A DNA stretch of 64,000 nt from an uncultured Chloroflexota bacterium. GTDB taxonomy: Bacteria; Chloroflexota; Dehalococcoidia; Lucifugimonadales; UBA826. The DNA is taken from NCBI GenBank assembly GCA_913045625.1, contig CAJWPE010000001.1:84068-148067 (forward strand). The letters run 5' to 3'. A program made the position numbers and the translations under genes. Shown here piece after piece: positions 8,662 through 18,853 of the stretch. The notes under the pieces are model-generated. The model was not told where the DNA came from, ran no database searches, and saw only the letters and a program-made list of their open reading frames with translations. Every line of letters starts with the position of its first letter. Position 1 is the first letter of the stretch.

Positions 8662-9930
8662 ATGTTTCCTCAAATAAAAATACAAAAATTTTATTATGGT
8701 TGGTTAGTTTTAGCCGTAGGGTTTTTTGTAATTATGTGTGGAATGGGAGTCAGGTCAAGTTTTGGTGTTTTTATAACACCTATTGAAGAAGATCTAAATT
8801 GGAATAGAAATACTATTACTAGAGTATTATCTTTGGGGATTTTTGTTGGTGCTTTATCATTTGTTGTAGTTGGATATCTTAATGACAAGTTTGGTGGCAG
8901 ATTAATTGTAATAGGCTGTTTATCTGTACTTGGTTTAGCCACTTTTTTTACTGGTAGGATTAATTCTATTCCTTCATTTGTATTTATTTATGCATTGATA
9001 GGTAGTTTTGCCACTAGTGGCGTAGGGTTTGTGGTAATTCATAGTATTTTATCTAAATGGTTTTCAAGGAGAAGACCTCTTGCAATCAGCATTTCTGTGG
9101 CTGGAGGCTCTCTTGGACCAACATTATTTGCTCCATTTTCAGCATTTTTAATTCAAACTTATGAATGGAGAATAGCTCTTTATATATTAGGACTATTTAT
9201 TTTATTTATTGGTGTTCCTTTAGTAATTGTTTTTTTGAGGTCACAAAATTCTAAGAATTTACCTGATTTTGAAAAAATTGATGATTCTAAAAATTCAGGT
9301 AAAGAAATATCTGGGATTTTATTTACAAACAAATGGACTGATGCTATGAAGTCATTCCCTTTTTGGCAGATTTCATTGGCTTATTTGGTCTGTGGTATAA
9401 CTACTAACATTCTTTCAGTGCACTTTGTTCCATTTGCTGAAGATCAAGGGATTCCTAAACTTACAGCTGCATCTATTTTTGGATTGATGATGGGTTTAAA
9501 TTCTATAGGAGTTCTATTAGCTGGTTTTACCGCTATGAAAATCAACCAAAAATTTGTTTTGGGCACAGCTTATACTTTAAGAGGAATAGCTTATCTGATG
9601 TTGTTGGGAGTTGGCGGTGAAAGTGGTCTGATAATGTTTGCTATATTGGCAGGAATGTCTTGGTTGCCTACGGTTTCAATGACATCTTTGTTGTTAGCAG
9701 ACATTTATGGGTTGAAAAATTTAGGCACAATAAATGGAATGTCAAATATGTATCACCAGATTGGTGGTGCTTTATGTGTCTTTTTGACGGGAGAAATACA
9801 ACAAATCACAGGGTCTTATCAAATTCCCTTTGTTGTAGCTGGTTTTACATTGATTTTTGCAAGCATAATCTCATTTAGCATTAGAGAAAAAACATACTCT
9901 TATAAATATAATCCTGTGTTAGCATCCTAA
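8662..9930 (+). CDS. MFS transporter (monocarboxylate/oxalate-formate-like)
   Basis: FYYGWLVLAVGFFVIMCGMGVRSSFGVF N-terminus, about 12 hydrophobic segments. Confidence 0.85.
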   Translation: MFPQIKIQKFYYGWLVLAVGFFVIMCGMGVRSSFGVFITPIEEDLNWNRNTITRVLSLGIFVGALSFVVVGYLNDKFGGRLIVIGCLSVLGLATFFTGRINSIPSFVFIYALIGSFATSGVGFVVIHSILSKWFSRRRPLAISISVAGGSLGPTLFAPFSAFLIQTYEWRIALYILGLFILFIGVPLVIVFLRSQNSKNLPDFEKIDDSKNSGKEISGILFTNKWTDAMKSFPFWQISLAYLVCGITTNILSVHFVPFAEDQGIPKLTAASIFGLMMGLNSIGVLLAGFTAMKINQKFVLGTAYTLRGIAYLMLLGVGGESGLIMFAILAGMSWLPTVSMTSLLLADIYGLKNLGTINGMSNMYHQIGGALCVFLTGEIQQITGSYQIPFVVAGFTLIFASIISFSIREKTYSYKYNPVLAS

Positions 9931-9958
9931 ATTATTTAATGATTTAAGGAACTCAGAT

Positions 9959-11770
9959 ATGAATAAAGATAAGAATATTCCCGTTGGTTTTTCGTTAGAG
10001 CAAGGTGATCTTAATAGACCCTCTACAGGTAGGCCAGTCATATATGCTAATAATGGAATTATATCTAGTGGGCATTATTTAACCTCAATGGCAGGCATGA
10101 AAATGTTGCTTTCTGGTGGAAATGCTTTTGATGCCTTGGTTTCATCAACAATTGCAGCCGCTGTAATAGAGCCTATTGCTTCTTATTCATTAGGGGCCGA
10201 GTCTGTATATATGATTTATGATGCCAAAAATGATGAAATTCTTTCTTTATCTGGACAAGGAACATTGTCTTTACAGGCTACTCCTAGTTTTTTTAAAGAT
10301 AAGGGTTTAGAAAATATTCCCACAGGCCCAGGCAAAGATGCGCCACTTTCATTTACAGTTCCAGGTGTAGTTAAATCATCTTTATCTCTTCTTATGCAAT
10401 ATGGAACTAAATCTGTTGAAGAAGTATTTGCTCCAGCAATTGAGTATGCAGATAAAGGTATTCCAAATTATGAATACATGATTGAAAGATTGAATTCTGG
10501 TGATTCCATTAAACAATTTGAACTTTTTCCTCCTGGTGGGAAAGAAATTTTTTTTGACAATGATGAATTACCTAAACCTGGGACATTGTTAGTTCAAAAA
10601 GCTCTAGGAAAAGTATTGAAAATGATGGTTGATGCAGAAAATAATGCTATTGGCCATAGAAACGACAGAATTCTAGCTGCTAGTAAATGTTTCTATGAAG
10701 ATGAACTTGCAGATTTAATTTCAAATGAATCTAAATCTGTGGGTGGAATTCTACAAAAAGAAGATTTGGAAAGTTATTCTGAGAAATATGAAACTCCTAT
10801 AGAGATTTCATTTATGGGACATAAAATTCATAGTCATTCAACATGGACTCAAGGGCCTGTTTTATTACAGGCATTAAATATCTTGGAAAATTTTGATCTG
10901 AAATCTATGGGTCACAATTCTTCAGAATACATTCATACAGTTGTTGAAGCTTTAAAATTAGCTTTAGCTGATAGAGAGGCTTTTTACGGTGATCCTGATT
11001 TTTCTACCATTCCAATTGATGGATTAATTTCAAAGGAATATGCAAAAGATCGTTCTATGATGATTTCACAAGACAAAGCTTCACCAGGTTTACCAAATTA
11101 TGGGAATCCATGGGCATTTTCAAAATTTGAGGGCAAAATTTCCCCTCAACCTTTTTATGACAAGAGTCTTGAATCTGATAATCAACATGAAGCAGGGACT
11201 ACTCATATTTCTGTAATTGATAGAGATGGAAATATGGCCTGTTCTACTCCCAGTGGCGGAGCATTTAACAAGTCAGTTTTCTTTTCAGAACTCGGCTTTG
11301 CATTAAGCACTAGAAGTGAAATGACTAATTTGGTTGATGGCCATCCAAATGTTGCTGAACCAGGTAAGAGACCTAGAACGAGCATAATTAACTATATTAT
11401 TTCAAAGGATAATGTTCCTATTATGACTGTTGGTTGTCCTGGAGGTGATGCTCAAACTCAAGGGAATTTGCAGATGATTTTGAATACTTTGTTATGGGAT
11501 ATGAATCCTCAAGAAGCTTCTGAAGCACCAAGGTTTTCATCTGATAGTGCCCCGAATTCTTTTTATCCACACACATACTTACCCGGGAATCTTTCTATGG
11601 AGGATGGCTTTAGTGATGATGTTAAAGATGAATTAAGAAATTTAGGACATAAGATCACTTATGCTGCTACATGTGGTATGGGGGCAACAGTGGTGAAAAG
11701 AGACCCTGATTCAGGTGTTTTGTCAGCCGGGGCCGATCCTAGAAGAGCTTGTTACGCTATAGGGTATTAA
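9959..11770 (+). CDS. Gamma-glutamyltranspeptidase-family protein
   Basis: GGNAFDALVSSTIAAAVIEP, EAGTTHISVIDRDGNMACSTPSGG with the nucleophile-type Thr, PGKRPRTSI. Confidence 0.92.
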   Translation: MNKDKNIPVGFSLEQGDLNRPSTGRPVIYANNGIISSGHYLTSMAGMKMLLSGGNAFDALVSSTIAAAVIEPIASYSLGAESVYMIYDAKNDEILSLSGQGTLSLQATPSFFKDKGLENIPTGPGKDAPLSFTVPGVVKSSLSLLMQYGTKSVEEVFAPAIEYADKGIPNYEYMIERLNSGDSIKQFELFPPGGKEIFFDNDELPKPGTLLVQKALGKVLKMMVDAENNAIGHRNDRILAASKCFYEDELADLISNESKSVGGILQKEDLESYSEKYETPIEISFMGHKIHSHSTWTQGPVLLQALNILENFDLKSMGHNSSEYIHTVVEALKLALADREAFYGDPDFSTIPIDGLISKEYAKDRSMMISQDKASPGLPNYGNPWAFSKFEGKISPQPFYDKSLESDNQHEAGTTHISVIDRDGNMACSTPSGGAFNKSVFFSELGFALSTRSEMTNLVDGHPNVAEPGKRPRTSIINYIISKDNVPIMTVGCPGGDAQTQGNLQMILNTLLWDMNPQEASEAPRFSSDSAPNSFYPHTYLPGNLSMEDGFSDDVKDELRNLGHKITYAATCGMGATVVKRDPDSGVLSAGADPRRACYAIGY

Positions 11771-11776
11771 TGTTTT

Positions 11777-12895
11777 ATGTCAGAATCTAGTTATAAAAGA
11801 ATTGTTGTGAAAGCAGGAACAAGCCTGTTGACTGATGGAGGAGATTTTTTAGATTCTAATATTATTCATAGTTTAGTTTCTCAAATTTCAGAATTACAAT
11901 CATTGGGATATCAGATGGTTTATGTTTCTTCAGGTGCTGTAGCTGCAGGAAAAAATGTTTTGAAATCTTTTTCAATTGATTCAAAAGATTCTGAAAAACA
12001 AGTTCTAGCTGCTATAGGTCAAGGTAACTTAATTCACATATACGAAAAATTATTTCTTGACTTCTCTGTTCCTACAGCGCAAGCATTACTTTCAAATAGA
12101 GATGTAGAAGATCGTCTAGGGTATTTGAATATTAGAAATACATTATTATCATTGATTGATCATGGTGTAGTTCCAATAGTTAATGAAAATGATGTTGTTG
12201 CAATTGATGAATTGTCTGGGGAAGTTTTTGGTGATAATGATCATCTTTCAGCCTTAGTTGCTAATATGCTTGATGCAGATTTGTTAATCATATTAGGTAG
12301 AGTTGACGGTATGTATGATAAAGATCCCAATATTTTTGCTGATGCTAAATTAATTTCGTTTGTAGATTCTTCTGATCAAACCTTGGAGTCTTATGCTGGC
12401 CCTTCATCAGATTTGATGGGTAGAGGTGGAATGATTACAAAATTTGGGGCAGCAAAATTAGCTACTAGTTCAGGAGTAGATGTTGTGATTGCGAGTGGAT
12501 TGGTAGATTCAGTCATTAAAAAATTGTCTCAGGGTGAAAGAATCGGATCTTTTTTCCCGTCTTCTGTTTCACATTTAGAAAGTAAAAAACGGTGGATGTT
12601 GAGTAATTTTGTTAAAGAAGCAAAAATTTTTATAGATGACGGGGCTTTAAAAGCCTTAAAAAATAAAGGCAGTTTACTTCCTGTGGGTTTATTAGATGTA
12701 AGAGGTGACTTTACTAGAGGAGAGGTGATTTCGATTACTGATTCTAATGGTGATTTAATTGGAATGGGAATTACAAATTATGATTCACAAGATATTAAAA
12801 AAATCATTAAGGTAAAATCAGAAAATATAGAGAAGGTATTGGGGTATCATTTTGGAAATGAAGTAGTTCACAGAAACAATATGGTATTGATGTAA
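11777..12895 (+). CDS. proB: Glutamate 5-kinase
   Basis: RIVVKAGTSLLTD, VSSGAVAAG, FGDNDHLSALVANMLDADLLIIL, C-terminal PUA-like region; overlaps proA start as TAATG. Confidence 0.95.
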   Translation: MSESSYKRIVVKAGTSLLTDGGDFLDSNIIHSLVSQISELQSLGYQMVYVSSGAVAAGKNVLKSFSIDSKDSEKQVLAAIGQGNLIHIYEKLFLDFSVPTAQALLSNRDVEDRLGYLNIRNTLLSLIDHGVVPIVNENDVVAIDELSGEVFGDNDHLSALVANMLDADLLIILGRVDGMYDKDPNIFADAKLISFVDSSDQTLESYAGPSSDLMGRGGMITKFGAAKLATSSGVDVVIASGLVDSVIKKLSQGERIGSFFPSSVSHLESKKRWMLSNFVKEAKIFIDDGALKALKNKGSLLPVGLLDVRGDFTRGEVISITDSNGDLIGMGITNYDSQDIKKIIKVKSENIEKVLGYHFGNEVVHRNNMVLM

Positions 12896-14157
12896 TGACA
12901 GATTTAAAAATTTTAGGTAAGAATGCAAGATTAGCTTCTAAAGCTATATCTAACTTGTCAGCAGAAAAAACAAATGTATTGATTCAAAATATTGCTCATG
13001 AATTAGTTAACAGTTCCGATAAAATAATTGACCAAAACCAGTTAGATATTGATATAGCTAAATCTAAAGGTATGACATCTGCCTTGATAGATCGATTGGT
13101 TCTGAACGAAGAAAGAATAATGCAGATTTCGAATGATGCTTTATCAGTAAGTAAACTCGATGATGTTGTGGGTGAAATTATTGATCATCGAGTTATGGAT
13201 AATGGATTGGATGTAAGTCGAATTCGTGTTCCATTGGGTGTGATTGGGGTGATTTATGAAAGTCGTCCCAATGTCACTATTGATATTGCTTGTTTATGTA
13301 TTAAATCTGGAAATGCTGTAATTTTACGTGGTGGAAGTGAATCAATTAATTCAAATCGGATTCTTACTCAGATCATTCAAAAAGTTTTGTCAGATATGGA
13401 TTTACCAACTGAGACTGTTCAATTAGTGCAAAGCACTGAAAGGTCTTTGATTAATCAAATGCTTCGTCTTGATGAATATATCGACTTGATGATTCCTAGA
13501 GGAGGTCAAGAGTTAGTGAACATGGTAGCTAACAATGCCTCTATGCCATCTATTACTGGTGGAGTTGGAGTTTGTCATACTTTCATAGATGAAAGTGCTG
13601 ATTGGGATGATGCTATCGAAATAGTTAATAATGCTAAAGTACAAAGGCCATATGTTTGTAATGCTATGGATACAGTTTTAATTCATTCTAAAATTGCTTC
13701 TGATTTGTTACCAAAAATTGTTAATCGTCTATCTCAATCAAATGTTGAATTTAGATGTGATTCGCGATCATTAGAAATATTAAAAAATGTTGAAGATGTT
13801 CAAGTTGTTTTAGCTTCTGATCAGGATTGGGATACAGAATTTTTAGATTTAATAGCAGGTGTTCGGATTGTAGATTCTCTTGATATGGCTTTAGAACATA
13901 TTGAATCTCATGGAACTGGTCATTCTGAAGCAATAATTACGAAAAATTCAGATTCAATTTCTAGATTTAGAAACGAAGTTGATGCTAGTGCAGTAATGAT
14001 TAATTCTTCAACTAGATTCAATGACGGTGGCCAATTGGGTTTAGGCGCAGAAGTAGCTATCAGTACAAATAAAATACATGCGAGAGGTCCAATGGGTTTG
14101 AGAGAATTAATGTCATATAAATGGATTGTTCAAGGTGATGGGCAAATTAGAAATTAG
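12895..14157 (+). CDS. proA: Gamma-glutamyl phosphate reductase
   Basis: VPLGVIGVIYESRPNVTIDIACLCIKSGNAVILRGGSE; follows proB. Confidence 0.96.
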   Translation: MTDLKILGKNARLASKAISNLSAEKTNVLIQNIAHELVNSSDKIIDQNQLDIDIAKSKGMTSALIDRLVLNEERIMQISNDALSVSKLDDVVGEIIDHRVMDNGLDVSRIRVPLGVIGVIYESRPNVTIDIACLCIKSGNAVILRGGSESINSNRILTQIIQKVLSDMDLPTETVQLVQSTERSLINQMLRLDEYIDLMIPRGGQELVNMVANNASMPSITGGVGVCHTFIDESADWDDAIEIVNNAKVQRPYVCNAMDTVLIHSKIASDLLPKIVNRLSQSNVEFRCDSRSLEILKNVEDVQVVLASDQDWDTEFLDLIAGVRIVDSLDMALEHIESHGTGHSEAIITKNSDSISRFRNEVDASAVMINSSTRFNDGGQLGLGAEVAISTNKIHARGPMGLRELMSYKWIVQGDGQIRN

Positions 14158-14171
14158 TAGTTGAGGTTGAC

Positions 14172-15122
14172 GTGATAGAAGAAACAGATTTTTTTTCAGA
14201 TGAGATGCAACGTGAAAATGATAACTTTGTAGAAGCAAAAATTCTTCAGGCCGCTGATTTCCCTGATTTGCATGAAATTTCTCATATTCAAACTCGTTCT
14301 GAGATGGAATCAGGCATAGGAAAGTATATTGCACCATTGTTATTAGATGACGCTGTTGAGAAAAATATTTCTACCCCTAATGGTGATGTTCCTGTTAGGA
14401 TGTTTTTACCTCAAGGCCAAATAGATGGGATTTACTTGCATTTTCATGGAGGAGGATGGGTGATCGGGACGGCCCATATGCAAGATCAAAAATTAAAAGA
14501 CATTTCAGATGAATGTAATGCCGTTGTGATTAGTGTTGAATACAGGTTGGCACCTGAGTATATATACCCTGCAGCACAAGATGACTGTGAAGATGTTGCA
14601 TTGTGGGTAATTAACAATTGTGAAAATGAATTTGGAACAAAAAAAATTGTTGTGGGTGGAGAATCAGCTGGTGCGCATTTATCTGCATCGACTTTAATTA
14701 GGCTTAGAGATAAGCATCAATTTACAGGATTCAAAGGTGCAAATCTCGTATATGGCGTGTATGACTTAACAATGACTCCAAGTGCGAAGTTATGGGGGCA
14801 TGAAAAAGGTTTGTTAAATACTCCTGGTATGGAATGGTTTATAGATCATTATCTTCCAGAAATGGACAGAACGGATCCAGATATCTCTCCTTTATACTCA
14901 GATTTAAGTGATATGCCAAATGCTTTGTTTACTGTTGGTACAAGAGATTTGTTATTGGACGATACATTGTTTATGCATTCTAGATGGGAATTTTCAGGTA
15001 ATGAGGCTAGTTTGAATGTATATGCCGGTGCAACTCATGGTTTTGATTCAGCACCAACTCAATTAGCAATCAATGTTCAGAAAAGAATTAGAAATTTTAT
15101 TGTTCAGTGTTTTTCGAATTAA
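14172..15122 (+). CDS. Alpha/beta hydrolase (HSL-type esterase)
   Basis: LHFHGGGWVIGTAHMQD oxyanion-hole motif, VVGGESAGAHLSA nucleophile elbow, ATHGFD catalytic His; GTG start. Confidence 0.92.
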   Translation: MIEETDFFSDEMQRENDNFVEAKILQAADFPDLHEISHIQTRSEMESGIGKYIAPLLLDDAVEKNISTPNGDVPVRMFLPQGQIDGIYLHFHGGGWVIGTAHMQDQKLKDISDECNAVVISVEYRLAPEYIYPAAQDDCEDVALWVINNCENEFGTKKIVVGGESAGAHLSASTLIRLRDKHQFTGFKGANLVYGVYDLTMTPSAKLWGHEKGLLNTPGMEWFIDHYLPEMDRTDPDISPLYSDLSDMPNALFTVGTRDLLLDDTLFMHSRWEFSGNEASLNVYAGATHGFDSAPTQLAINVQKRIRNFIVQCFSN

Positions 15123-16365
15123 CTACTGTAAAAAATCCAATTGCTACCAAATATCCAATTGCTGAACCCCAAAATATCGGTTGATAACTTTTAGTAAAAC
15201 TTATGATATAAGCGCCCAAAGTAGGACCTAATCCAACTGCGGTGGTTCTTGAAGGGCCTGTTAATCCTGCTACGCTTCCGTATGATTTTCTGTTGAAGAC
15301 AGTCCCATACATCATGCTTCCCAGTACAAGAATTGAACCTGTAATGGTTGTCCAAATGATTGATAAGATGAATCCATATGATTCTATATTTAATTGACTT
15401 ATTAGAATTGTGGGAATTATAGCTAAAGATAAAATTAGAGCAGCTATTCTTTTAGTTGAAAATTTATCTGTCAAATAACCCCAGATTGGGACTGAAATTC
15501 CACCTAGTAAATTTCCCACAGTAAGAGCTATAGCTGCTCTTTGTTGGGATAAGCCACCATCTGTTAAAAAAGGAACAATTTGGAATAACAGCATAGTTGT
15601 AGACACTCCAGCTATAAATTCACCTAAAAGTATGAACCAAAACGATCTGATTTGTAGAATTTGCTTAAAAGTTAAAATTTTTTCATTTTGATTGTTAAGT
15701 TTTTTTGATTCTGAAATTTCTTTATCTCCATCAGGAAATTGACCTATATCTTCTGGCTTGTGTCTTATAATCATAAAAATAGGAATACATAATGGAATTG
15801 TCATAAATCCCAAAGATCTATAAGCGAATCGCCAAGAGTATTTAGTTGCAAGATTTGTAATGATTTGTAGGTTAATAGATTCTCCAAAAATTCTATTAAA
15901 AGTTGTGATTCCCATGGCTAAATTTCGTTGGCGAGAGAAAAAATTAACAGCAATTGTTCTTGGAATTAAATTCTGTAAACTTGGACCAGCTATAGCTCTA
16001 ATGATTATGTAGATTATAAAAAATCCCCATATTGTTTTGACGTTTGAAAGATAGATCGAACCGATTCCAACAATTAAGGCAGCAAGAGGCATAATGAGTC
16101 TGGGCCCAAATTTGTCTATCATTCTGCCTATAGAAATTGCCACTACTCCTGATGACCAAGTGCCTAATGTTGCTGCTAAAGCTATAGTTTTTCTATCCCA
16201 ATTCATGTCCTCGACAATAAAGTCTTGTATTCCACCAAAAACTGTTTGAGCAATTCCTGTAGCAACGAATGCTCCTAATCCTGCTATGAACAAAGCTAAC
16301 CAACCGTAATAAAAAGGAGGGTTTGGATGCCAGTTATAAAATGATTTCAAATTTTTCATCAGCAT
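15097..16365 (-). CDS. MFS transporter
   Basis: PPFYYGWLALFIAGLGAFVATGIAQTVFGG, multiple transmembrane segments. Confidence 0.85.
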   Translation of the reverse strand: MLMKNLKSFYNWHPNPPFYYGWLALFIAGLGAFVATGIAQTVFGGIQDFIVEDMNWDRKTIALAATLGTWSSGVVAISIGRMIDKFGPRLIMPLAALIVGIGSIYLSNVKTIWGFFIIYIIIRAIAGPSLQNLIPRTIAVNFFSRQRNLAMGITTFNRIFGESINLQIITNLATKYSWRFAYRSLGFMTIPLCIPIFMIIRHKPEDIGQFPDGDKEISESKKLNNQNEKILTFKQILQIRSFWFILLGEFIAGVSTTMLLFQIVPFLTDGGLSQQRAAIALTVGNLLGGISVPIWGYLTDKFSTKRIAALILSLAIIPTILISQLNIESYGFILSIIWTTITGSILVLGSMMYGTVFNRKSYGSVAGLTGPSRTTAVGLGPTLGAYIISFTKSYQPIFWGSAIGYLVAIGFFTVVNSKNTEQ

Positions 16366-16425
16366 ATTCTAATACTTCTTCTATGTTAGTATTGCCTTCA
16401 TTTTAAAAGTGAGGAGACGATAAAT

Positions 16426-17250
16426 ATGTCGTATGATTTTATTAAATACGAACCAAGTGATGGGATTGCAAGAGTAACTTTAAATCGCCCAGAAAAATTA
16501 AATGCTTTAAGTTTGCAGTTAAGGGCTGAATTGATAGATTGTTTGCATAAAGCTGATGACGATCCTGAGATTAGAGTAATCACTTTAAGGGGTGCAGGTA
16601 GGGCATTTTGTGCAGGATATGATGTTACACCGCCACAGACTGACGAAGAACGAGAAGCCCGAAGCGCTAGTAGAGAAAATATTAGATCTGATATGCATGG
16701 TCTTCAAAAAACCGCAAGAATGATGACCTCTATATTTGATTTAAGTAAACCTGTAATTGCTGGAATTCATGGTCACGTAATTGCGGGAGGTACTGATCTA
16801 GCATTACATTGTGATTTAATTATTGCCGCTGATGACGCTAACATAGGCTTTCCTCCAGTAAGAGCAATGGGAACACCTCCAACTCATATGTGGACATACA
16901 TGGTTGGGCCTCAATTAGCTAAATGGTTTATGTTGACTGGTGAAACAGTTTCAGGAAAACAGGCTGCTGATATGGGACTAGTATTAAAATCTGTACCTGC
17001 CTCTGATTTAGATGATGCGGTTGAAACTCTTGCAACTCAAATTGCAAAAATTCCATGGGAAATGTTAGCTGCTAATAAGAGTATTGTTAACAAAGCTTTG
17101 GATTTAATGGGTAGAAATATGATGCAAGTTATTGCTGCAGAAACTGACGCAGTTTCCCACCAATCTCCTATAGTGAAAGAGTTTAATAGAATTTCTAATG
17201 AACAAGGCTTAAAAGCAGCATTAGAAATGAGAGATGCTCCATTTAGATAA
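16426..17250 (+). CDS. Enoyl-CoA hydratase/isomerase family (crotonase) protein
   Basis: VTLNRPEKLNALS, GAGRAFCAGYDV, HVIAGGTDLALHCDLIIAADDANIGFPPV. Confidence 0.92.
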   Translation: MSYDFIKYEPSDGIARVTLNRPEKLNALSLQLRAELIDCLHKADDDPEIRVITLRGAGRAFCAGYDVTPPQTDEEREARSASRENIRSDMHGLQKTARMMTSIFDLSKPVIAGIHGHVIAGGTDLALHCDLIIAADDANIGFPPVRAMGTPPTHMWTYMVGPQLAKWFMLTGETVSGKQAADMGLVLKSVPASDLDDAVETLATQIAKIPWEMLAANKSIVNKALDLMGRNMMQVIAAETDAVSHQSPIVKEFNRISNEQGLKAALEMRDAPFR

Positions 17251-18703
17251 ATCAGTGCAAACATTTAGATACTCAAAATTTAATTTAGAAGAAAATTCAT
17301 TAAATAATTGGCAAGAATTATTTAATGAATTTTCTGAAACTATTTTGGAATCTGGCGATGTAAATGAAGCTTTGACTGGGGTTTTTCAAAATGGCTTAAA
17401 TGCTGACGGAGATCAGCCTGTTCTGGGATTAACAGACATGTTTAATGCCATTAAGGAAAATTTAGAAATCCTAAAAAATTTATTGACATCGGAATTGAAT
17501 TCTATTTCCGAAAAATCACTAGAAGAAAAGCTAGATCAGCTCAATTTTTCAGAAGATACACTCAAATTTTTGTCTGATGCACTAAAAGAATCAATATCTA
17601 AGGATCATATTACTTCTAGCGATATTTCAGAAGATTCTATTGAAAGAATAAAGAGTTATTTAGATAAATTTGTATCAAACCGTAATTTGGAGGATCAACT
17701 CCAAAAAGCTATTGAAGAGAAAAATCTGAACGATATAGACCTTGATTTGGTTGAAGAAATATTGGGTATCGAATTTAGCAAATCTATCGAACAGATTATT
17801 AAAATGGTTAATGGTTTAGAGGAAGCTGGATTTCTACAAAAAAATCGTGACAGATATAAATTAGGAATTCGTGCAGTGAATCAAATAGCTGAAAATGCTA
17901 TGAAAGAAATATTTAAGCAAATGAAAAAAGCTCATTTGGGTGCTCACGATACTTTTGTAAAAGGTGAATGGGGTGACTTAACTGGTCAGACTATTTCATA
18001 TGAAGATACTAATTCTTTTGAAATTAATTTACAGAAATCATTATTTAATGCTGTTTTGAGAAACGGTGATTCAATTCCGCTGAAGTTAAAAAAAGATGAT
18101 TTTGAAGTTGATGAACATGAACATCTAACCCAATCTGCTACTGTAGTAATGCTTGATCAAAGTAGGTCTATGGGGATGTTTGGAACATATACATCAGCTA
18201 AAAAGGTTGCTTTAGCTTTATATTGGTTGATCAAAACTAAATTTCCTAAAGATAAAATTCATGTTGTTGGATTTTCTGATTACGGAATGATTATAGAAGG
18301 TAAAGATTTACCAGAATCTACATGGAATCATTGGGTGGCAGGAACAAACATGCATCATGGATTTACTTTAGCTAGGCAAATTTTATCTAAAGAAAAAGTA
18401 GCTAATAAACAAATTTTGATGATTACAGATGGTGAGCCGACAGTTCACATGGAAAATGGTAGAGCATTTTTTGCATATCCCCCATCGCCCAGCACTTTGG
18501 ACGAGACGTTGAAAGAAGTAAAACGTTGCACTAGAGAAGGAATATTAATAAATACATTTATGTTAGAAATGAATCATTTCTTGATTGAATTTCTTACTCA
18601 AATGACAAAAATTAATAAAGGTAGAACCTTCTATACTGAACCTGATCATTTAGGAAGATATGTGTTAGTTGATTTTTTGAAAACTCGAGCTCGGAAAGTT
18701 TAA
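17234..18703 (+). CDS. VWA-domain protein
   Basis: C-terminal VWA with MIDAS DxSxS (VVMLDQSRSMG), G-T-N-M-H and ITDGEPT; long helical N-terminal region. Start codon uncertain (overlaps the previous gene by 17 nt). Confidence 0.82.
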   Translation: MLHLDKSVQTFRYSKFNLEENSLNNWQELFNEFSETILESGDVNEALTGVFQNGLNADGDQPVLGLTDMFNAIKENLEILKNLLTSELNSISEKSLEEKLDQLNFSEDTLKFLSDALKESISKDHITSSDISEDSIERIKSYLDKFVSNRNLEDQLQKAIEEKNLNDIDLDLVEEILGIEFSKSIEQIIKMVNGLEEAGFLQKNRDRYKLGIRAVNQIAENAMKEIFKQMKKAHLGAHDTFVKGEWGDLTGQTISYEDTNSFEINLQKSLFNAVLRNGDSIPLKLKKDDFEVDEHEHLTQSATVVMLDQSRSMGMFGTYTSAKKVALALYWLIKTKFPKDKIHVVGFSDYGMIIEGKDLPESTWNHWVAGTNMHHGFTLARQILSKEKVANKQILMITDGEPTVHMENGRAFFAYPPSPSTLDETLKEVKRCTREGILINTFMLEMNHFLIEFLTQMTKINKGRTFYTEPDHLGRYVLVDFLKTRARKV

Positions 18704-18738
18704 TCAGAAAATTTACTTATGGGTTTTAATAGTGTTTC

Positions 18739-18781
18739 ACGGTAATAATTGTTATAGAGCTATTGGCATTGCCGTTTTTTT
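18739..18781 (+). terminator. Intrinsic terminator after the VWA gene
   Basis: ACGGTAAT (18739-18746) pairs with ATTGCCGT (18768-18775, one G-T wobble), followed by a T run to 18781. Confidence 0.65.
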
Positions 18782-18809
18782 GATTCTTGGCTAGAATATC
18801 GCCTACAAT
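18780..18809 (+). promoter_or_regulatory. Candidate promoter for the DUF1800-DUF1501-NHL operon
   Basis: TTGATT (18780-18785), 18-nt spacer, TACAAT (18804-18809), upstream of GGAGG and the ATG at 18854. Confidence 0.4.
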
Positions 18810-18853
18810 AGTATGAATATAAATGCACATATCGATGTATTTTGGAGGTATTA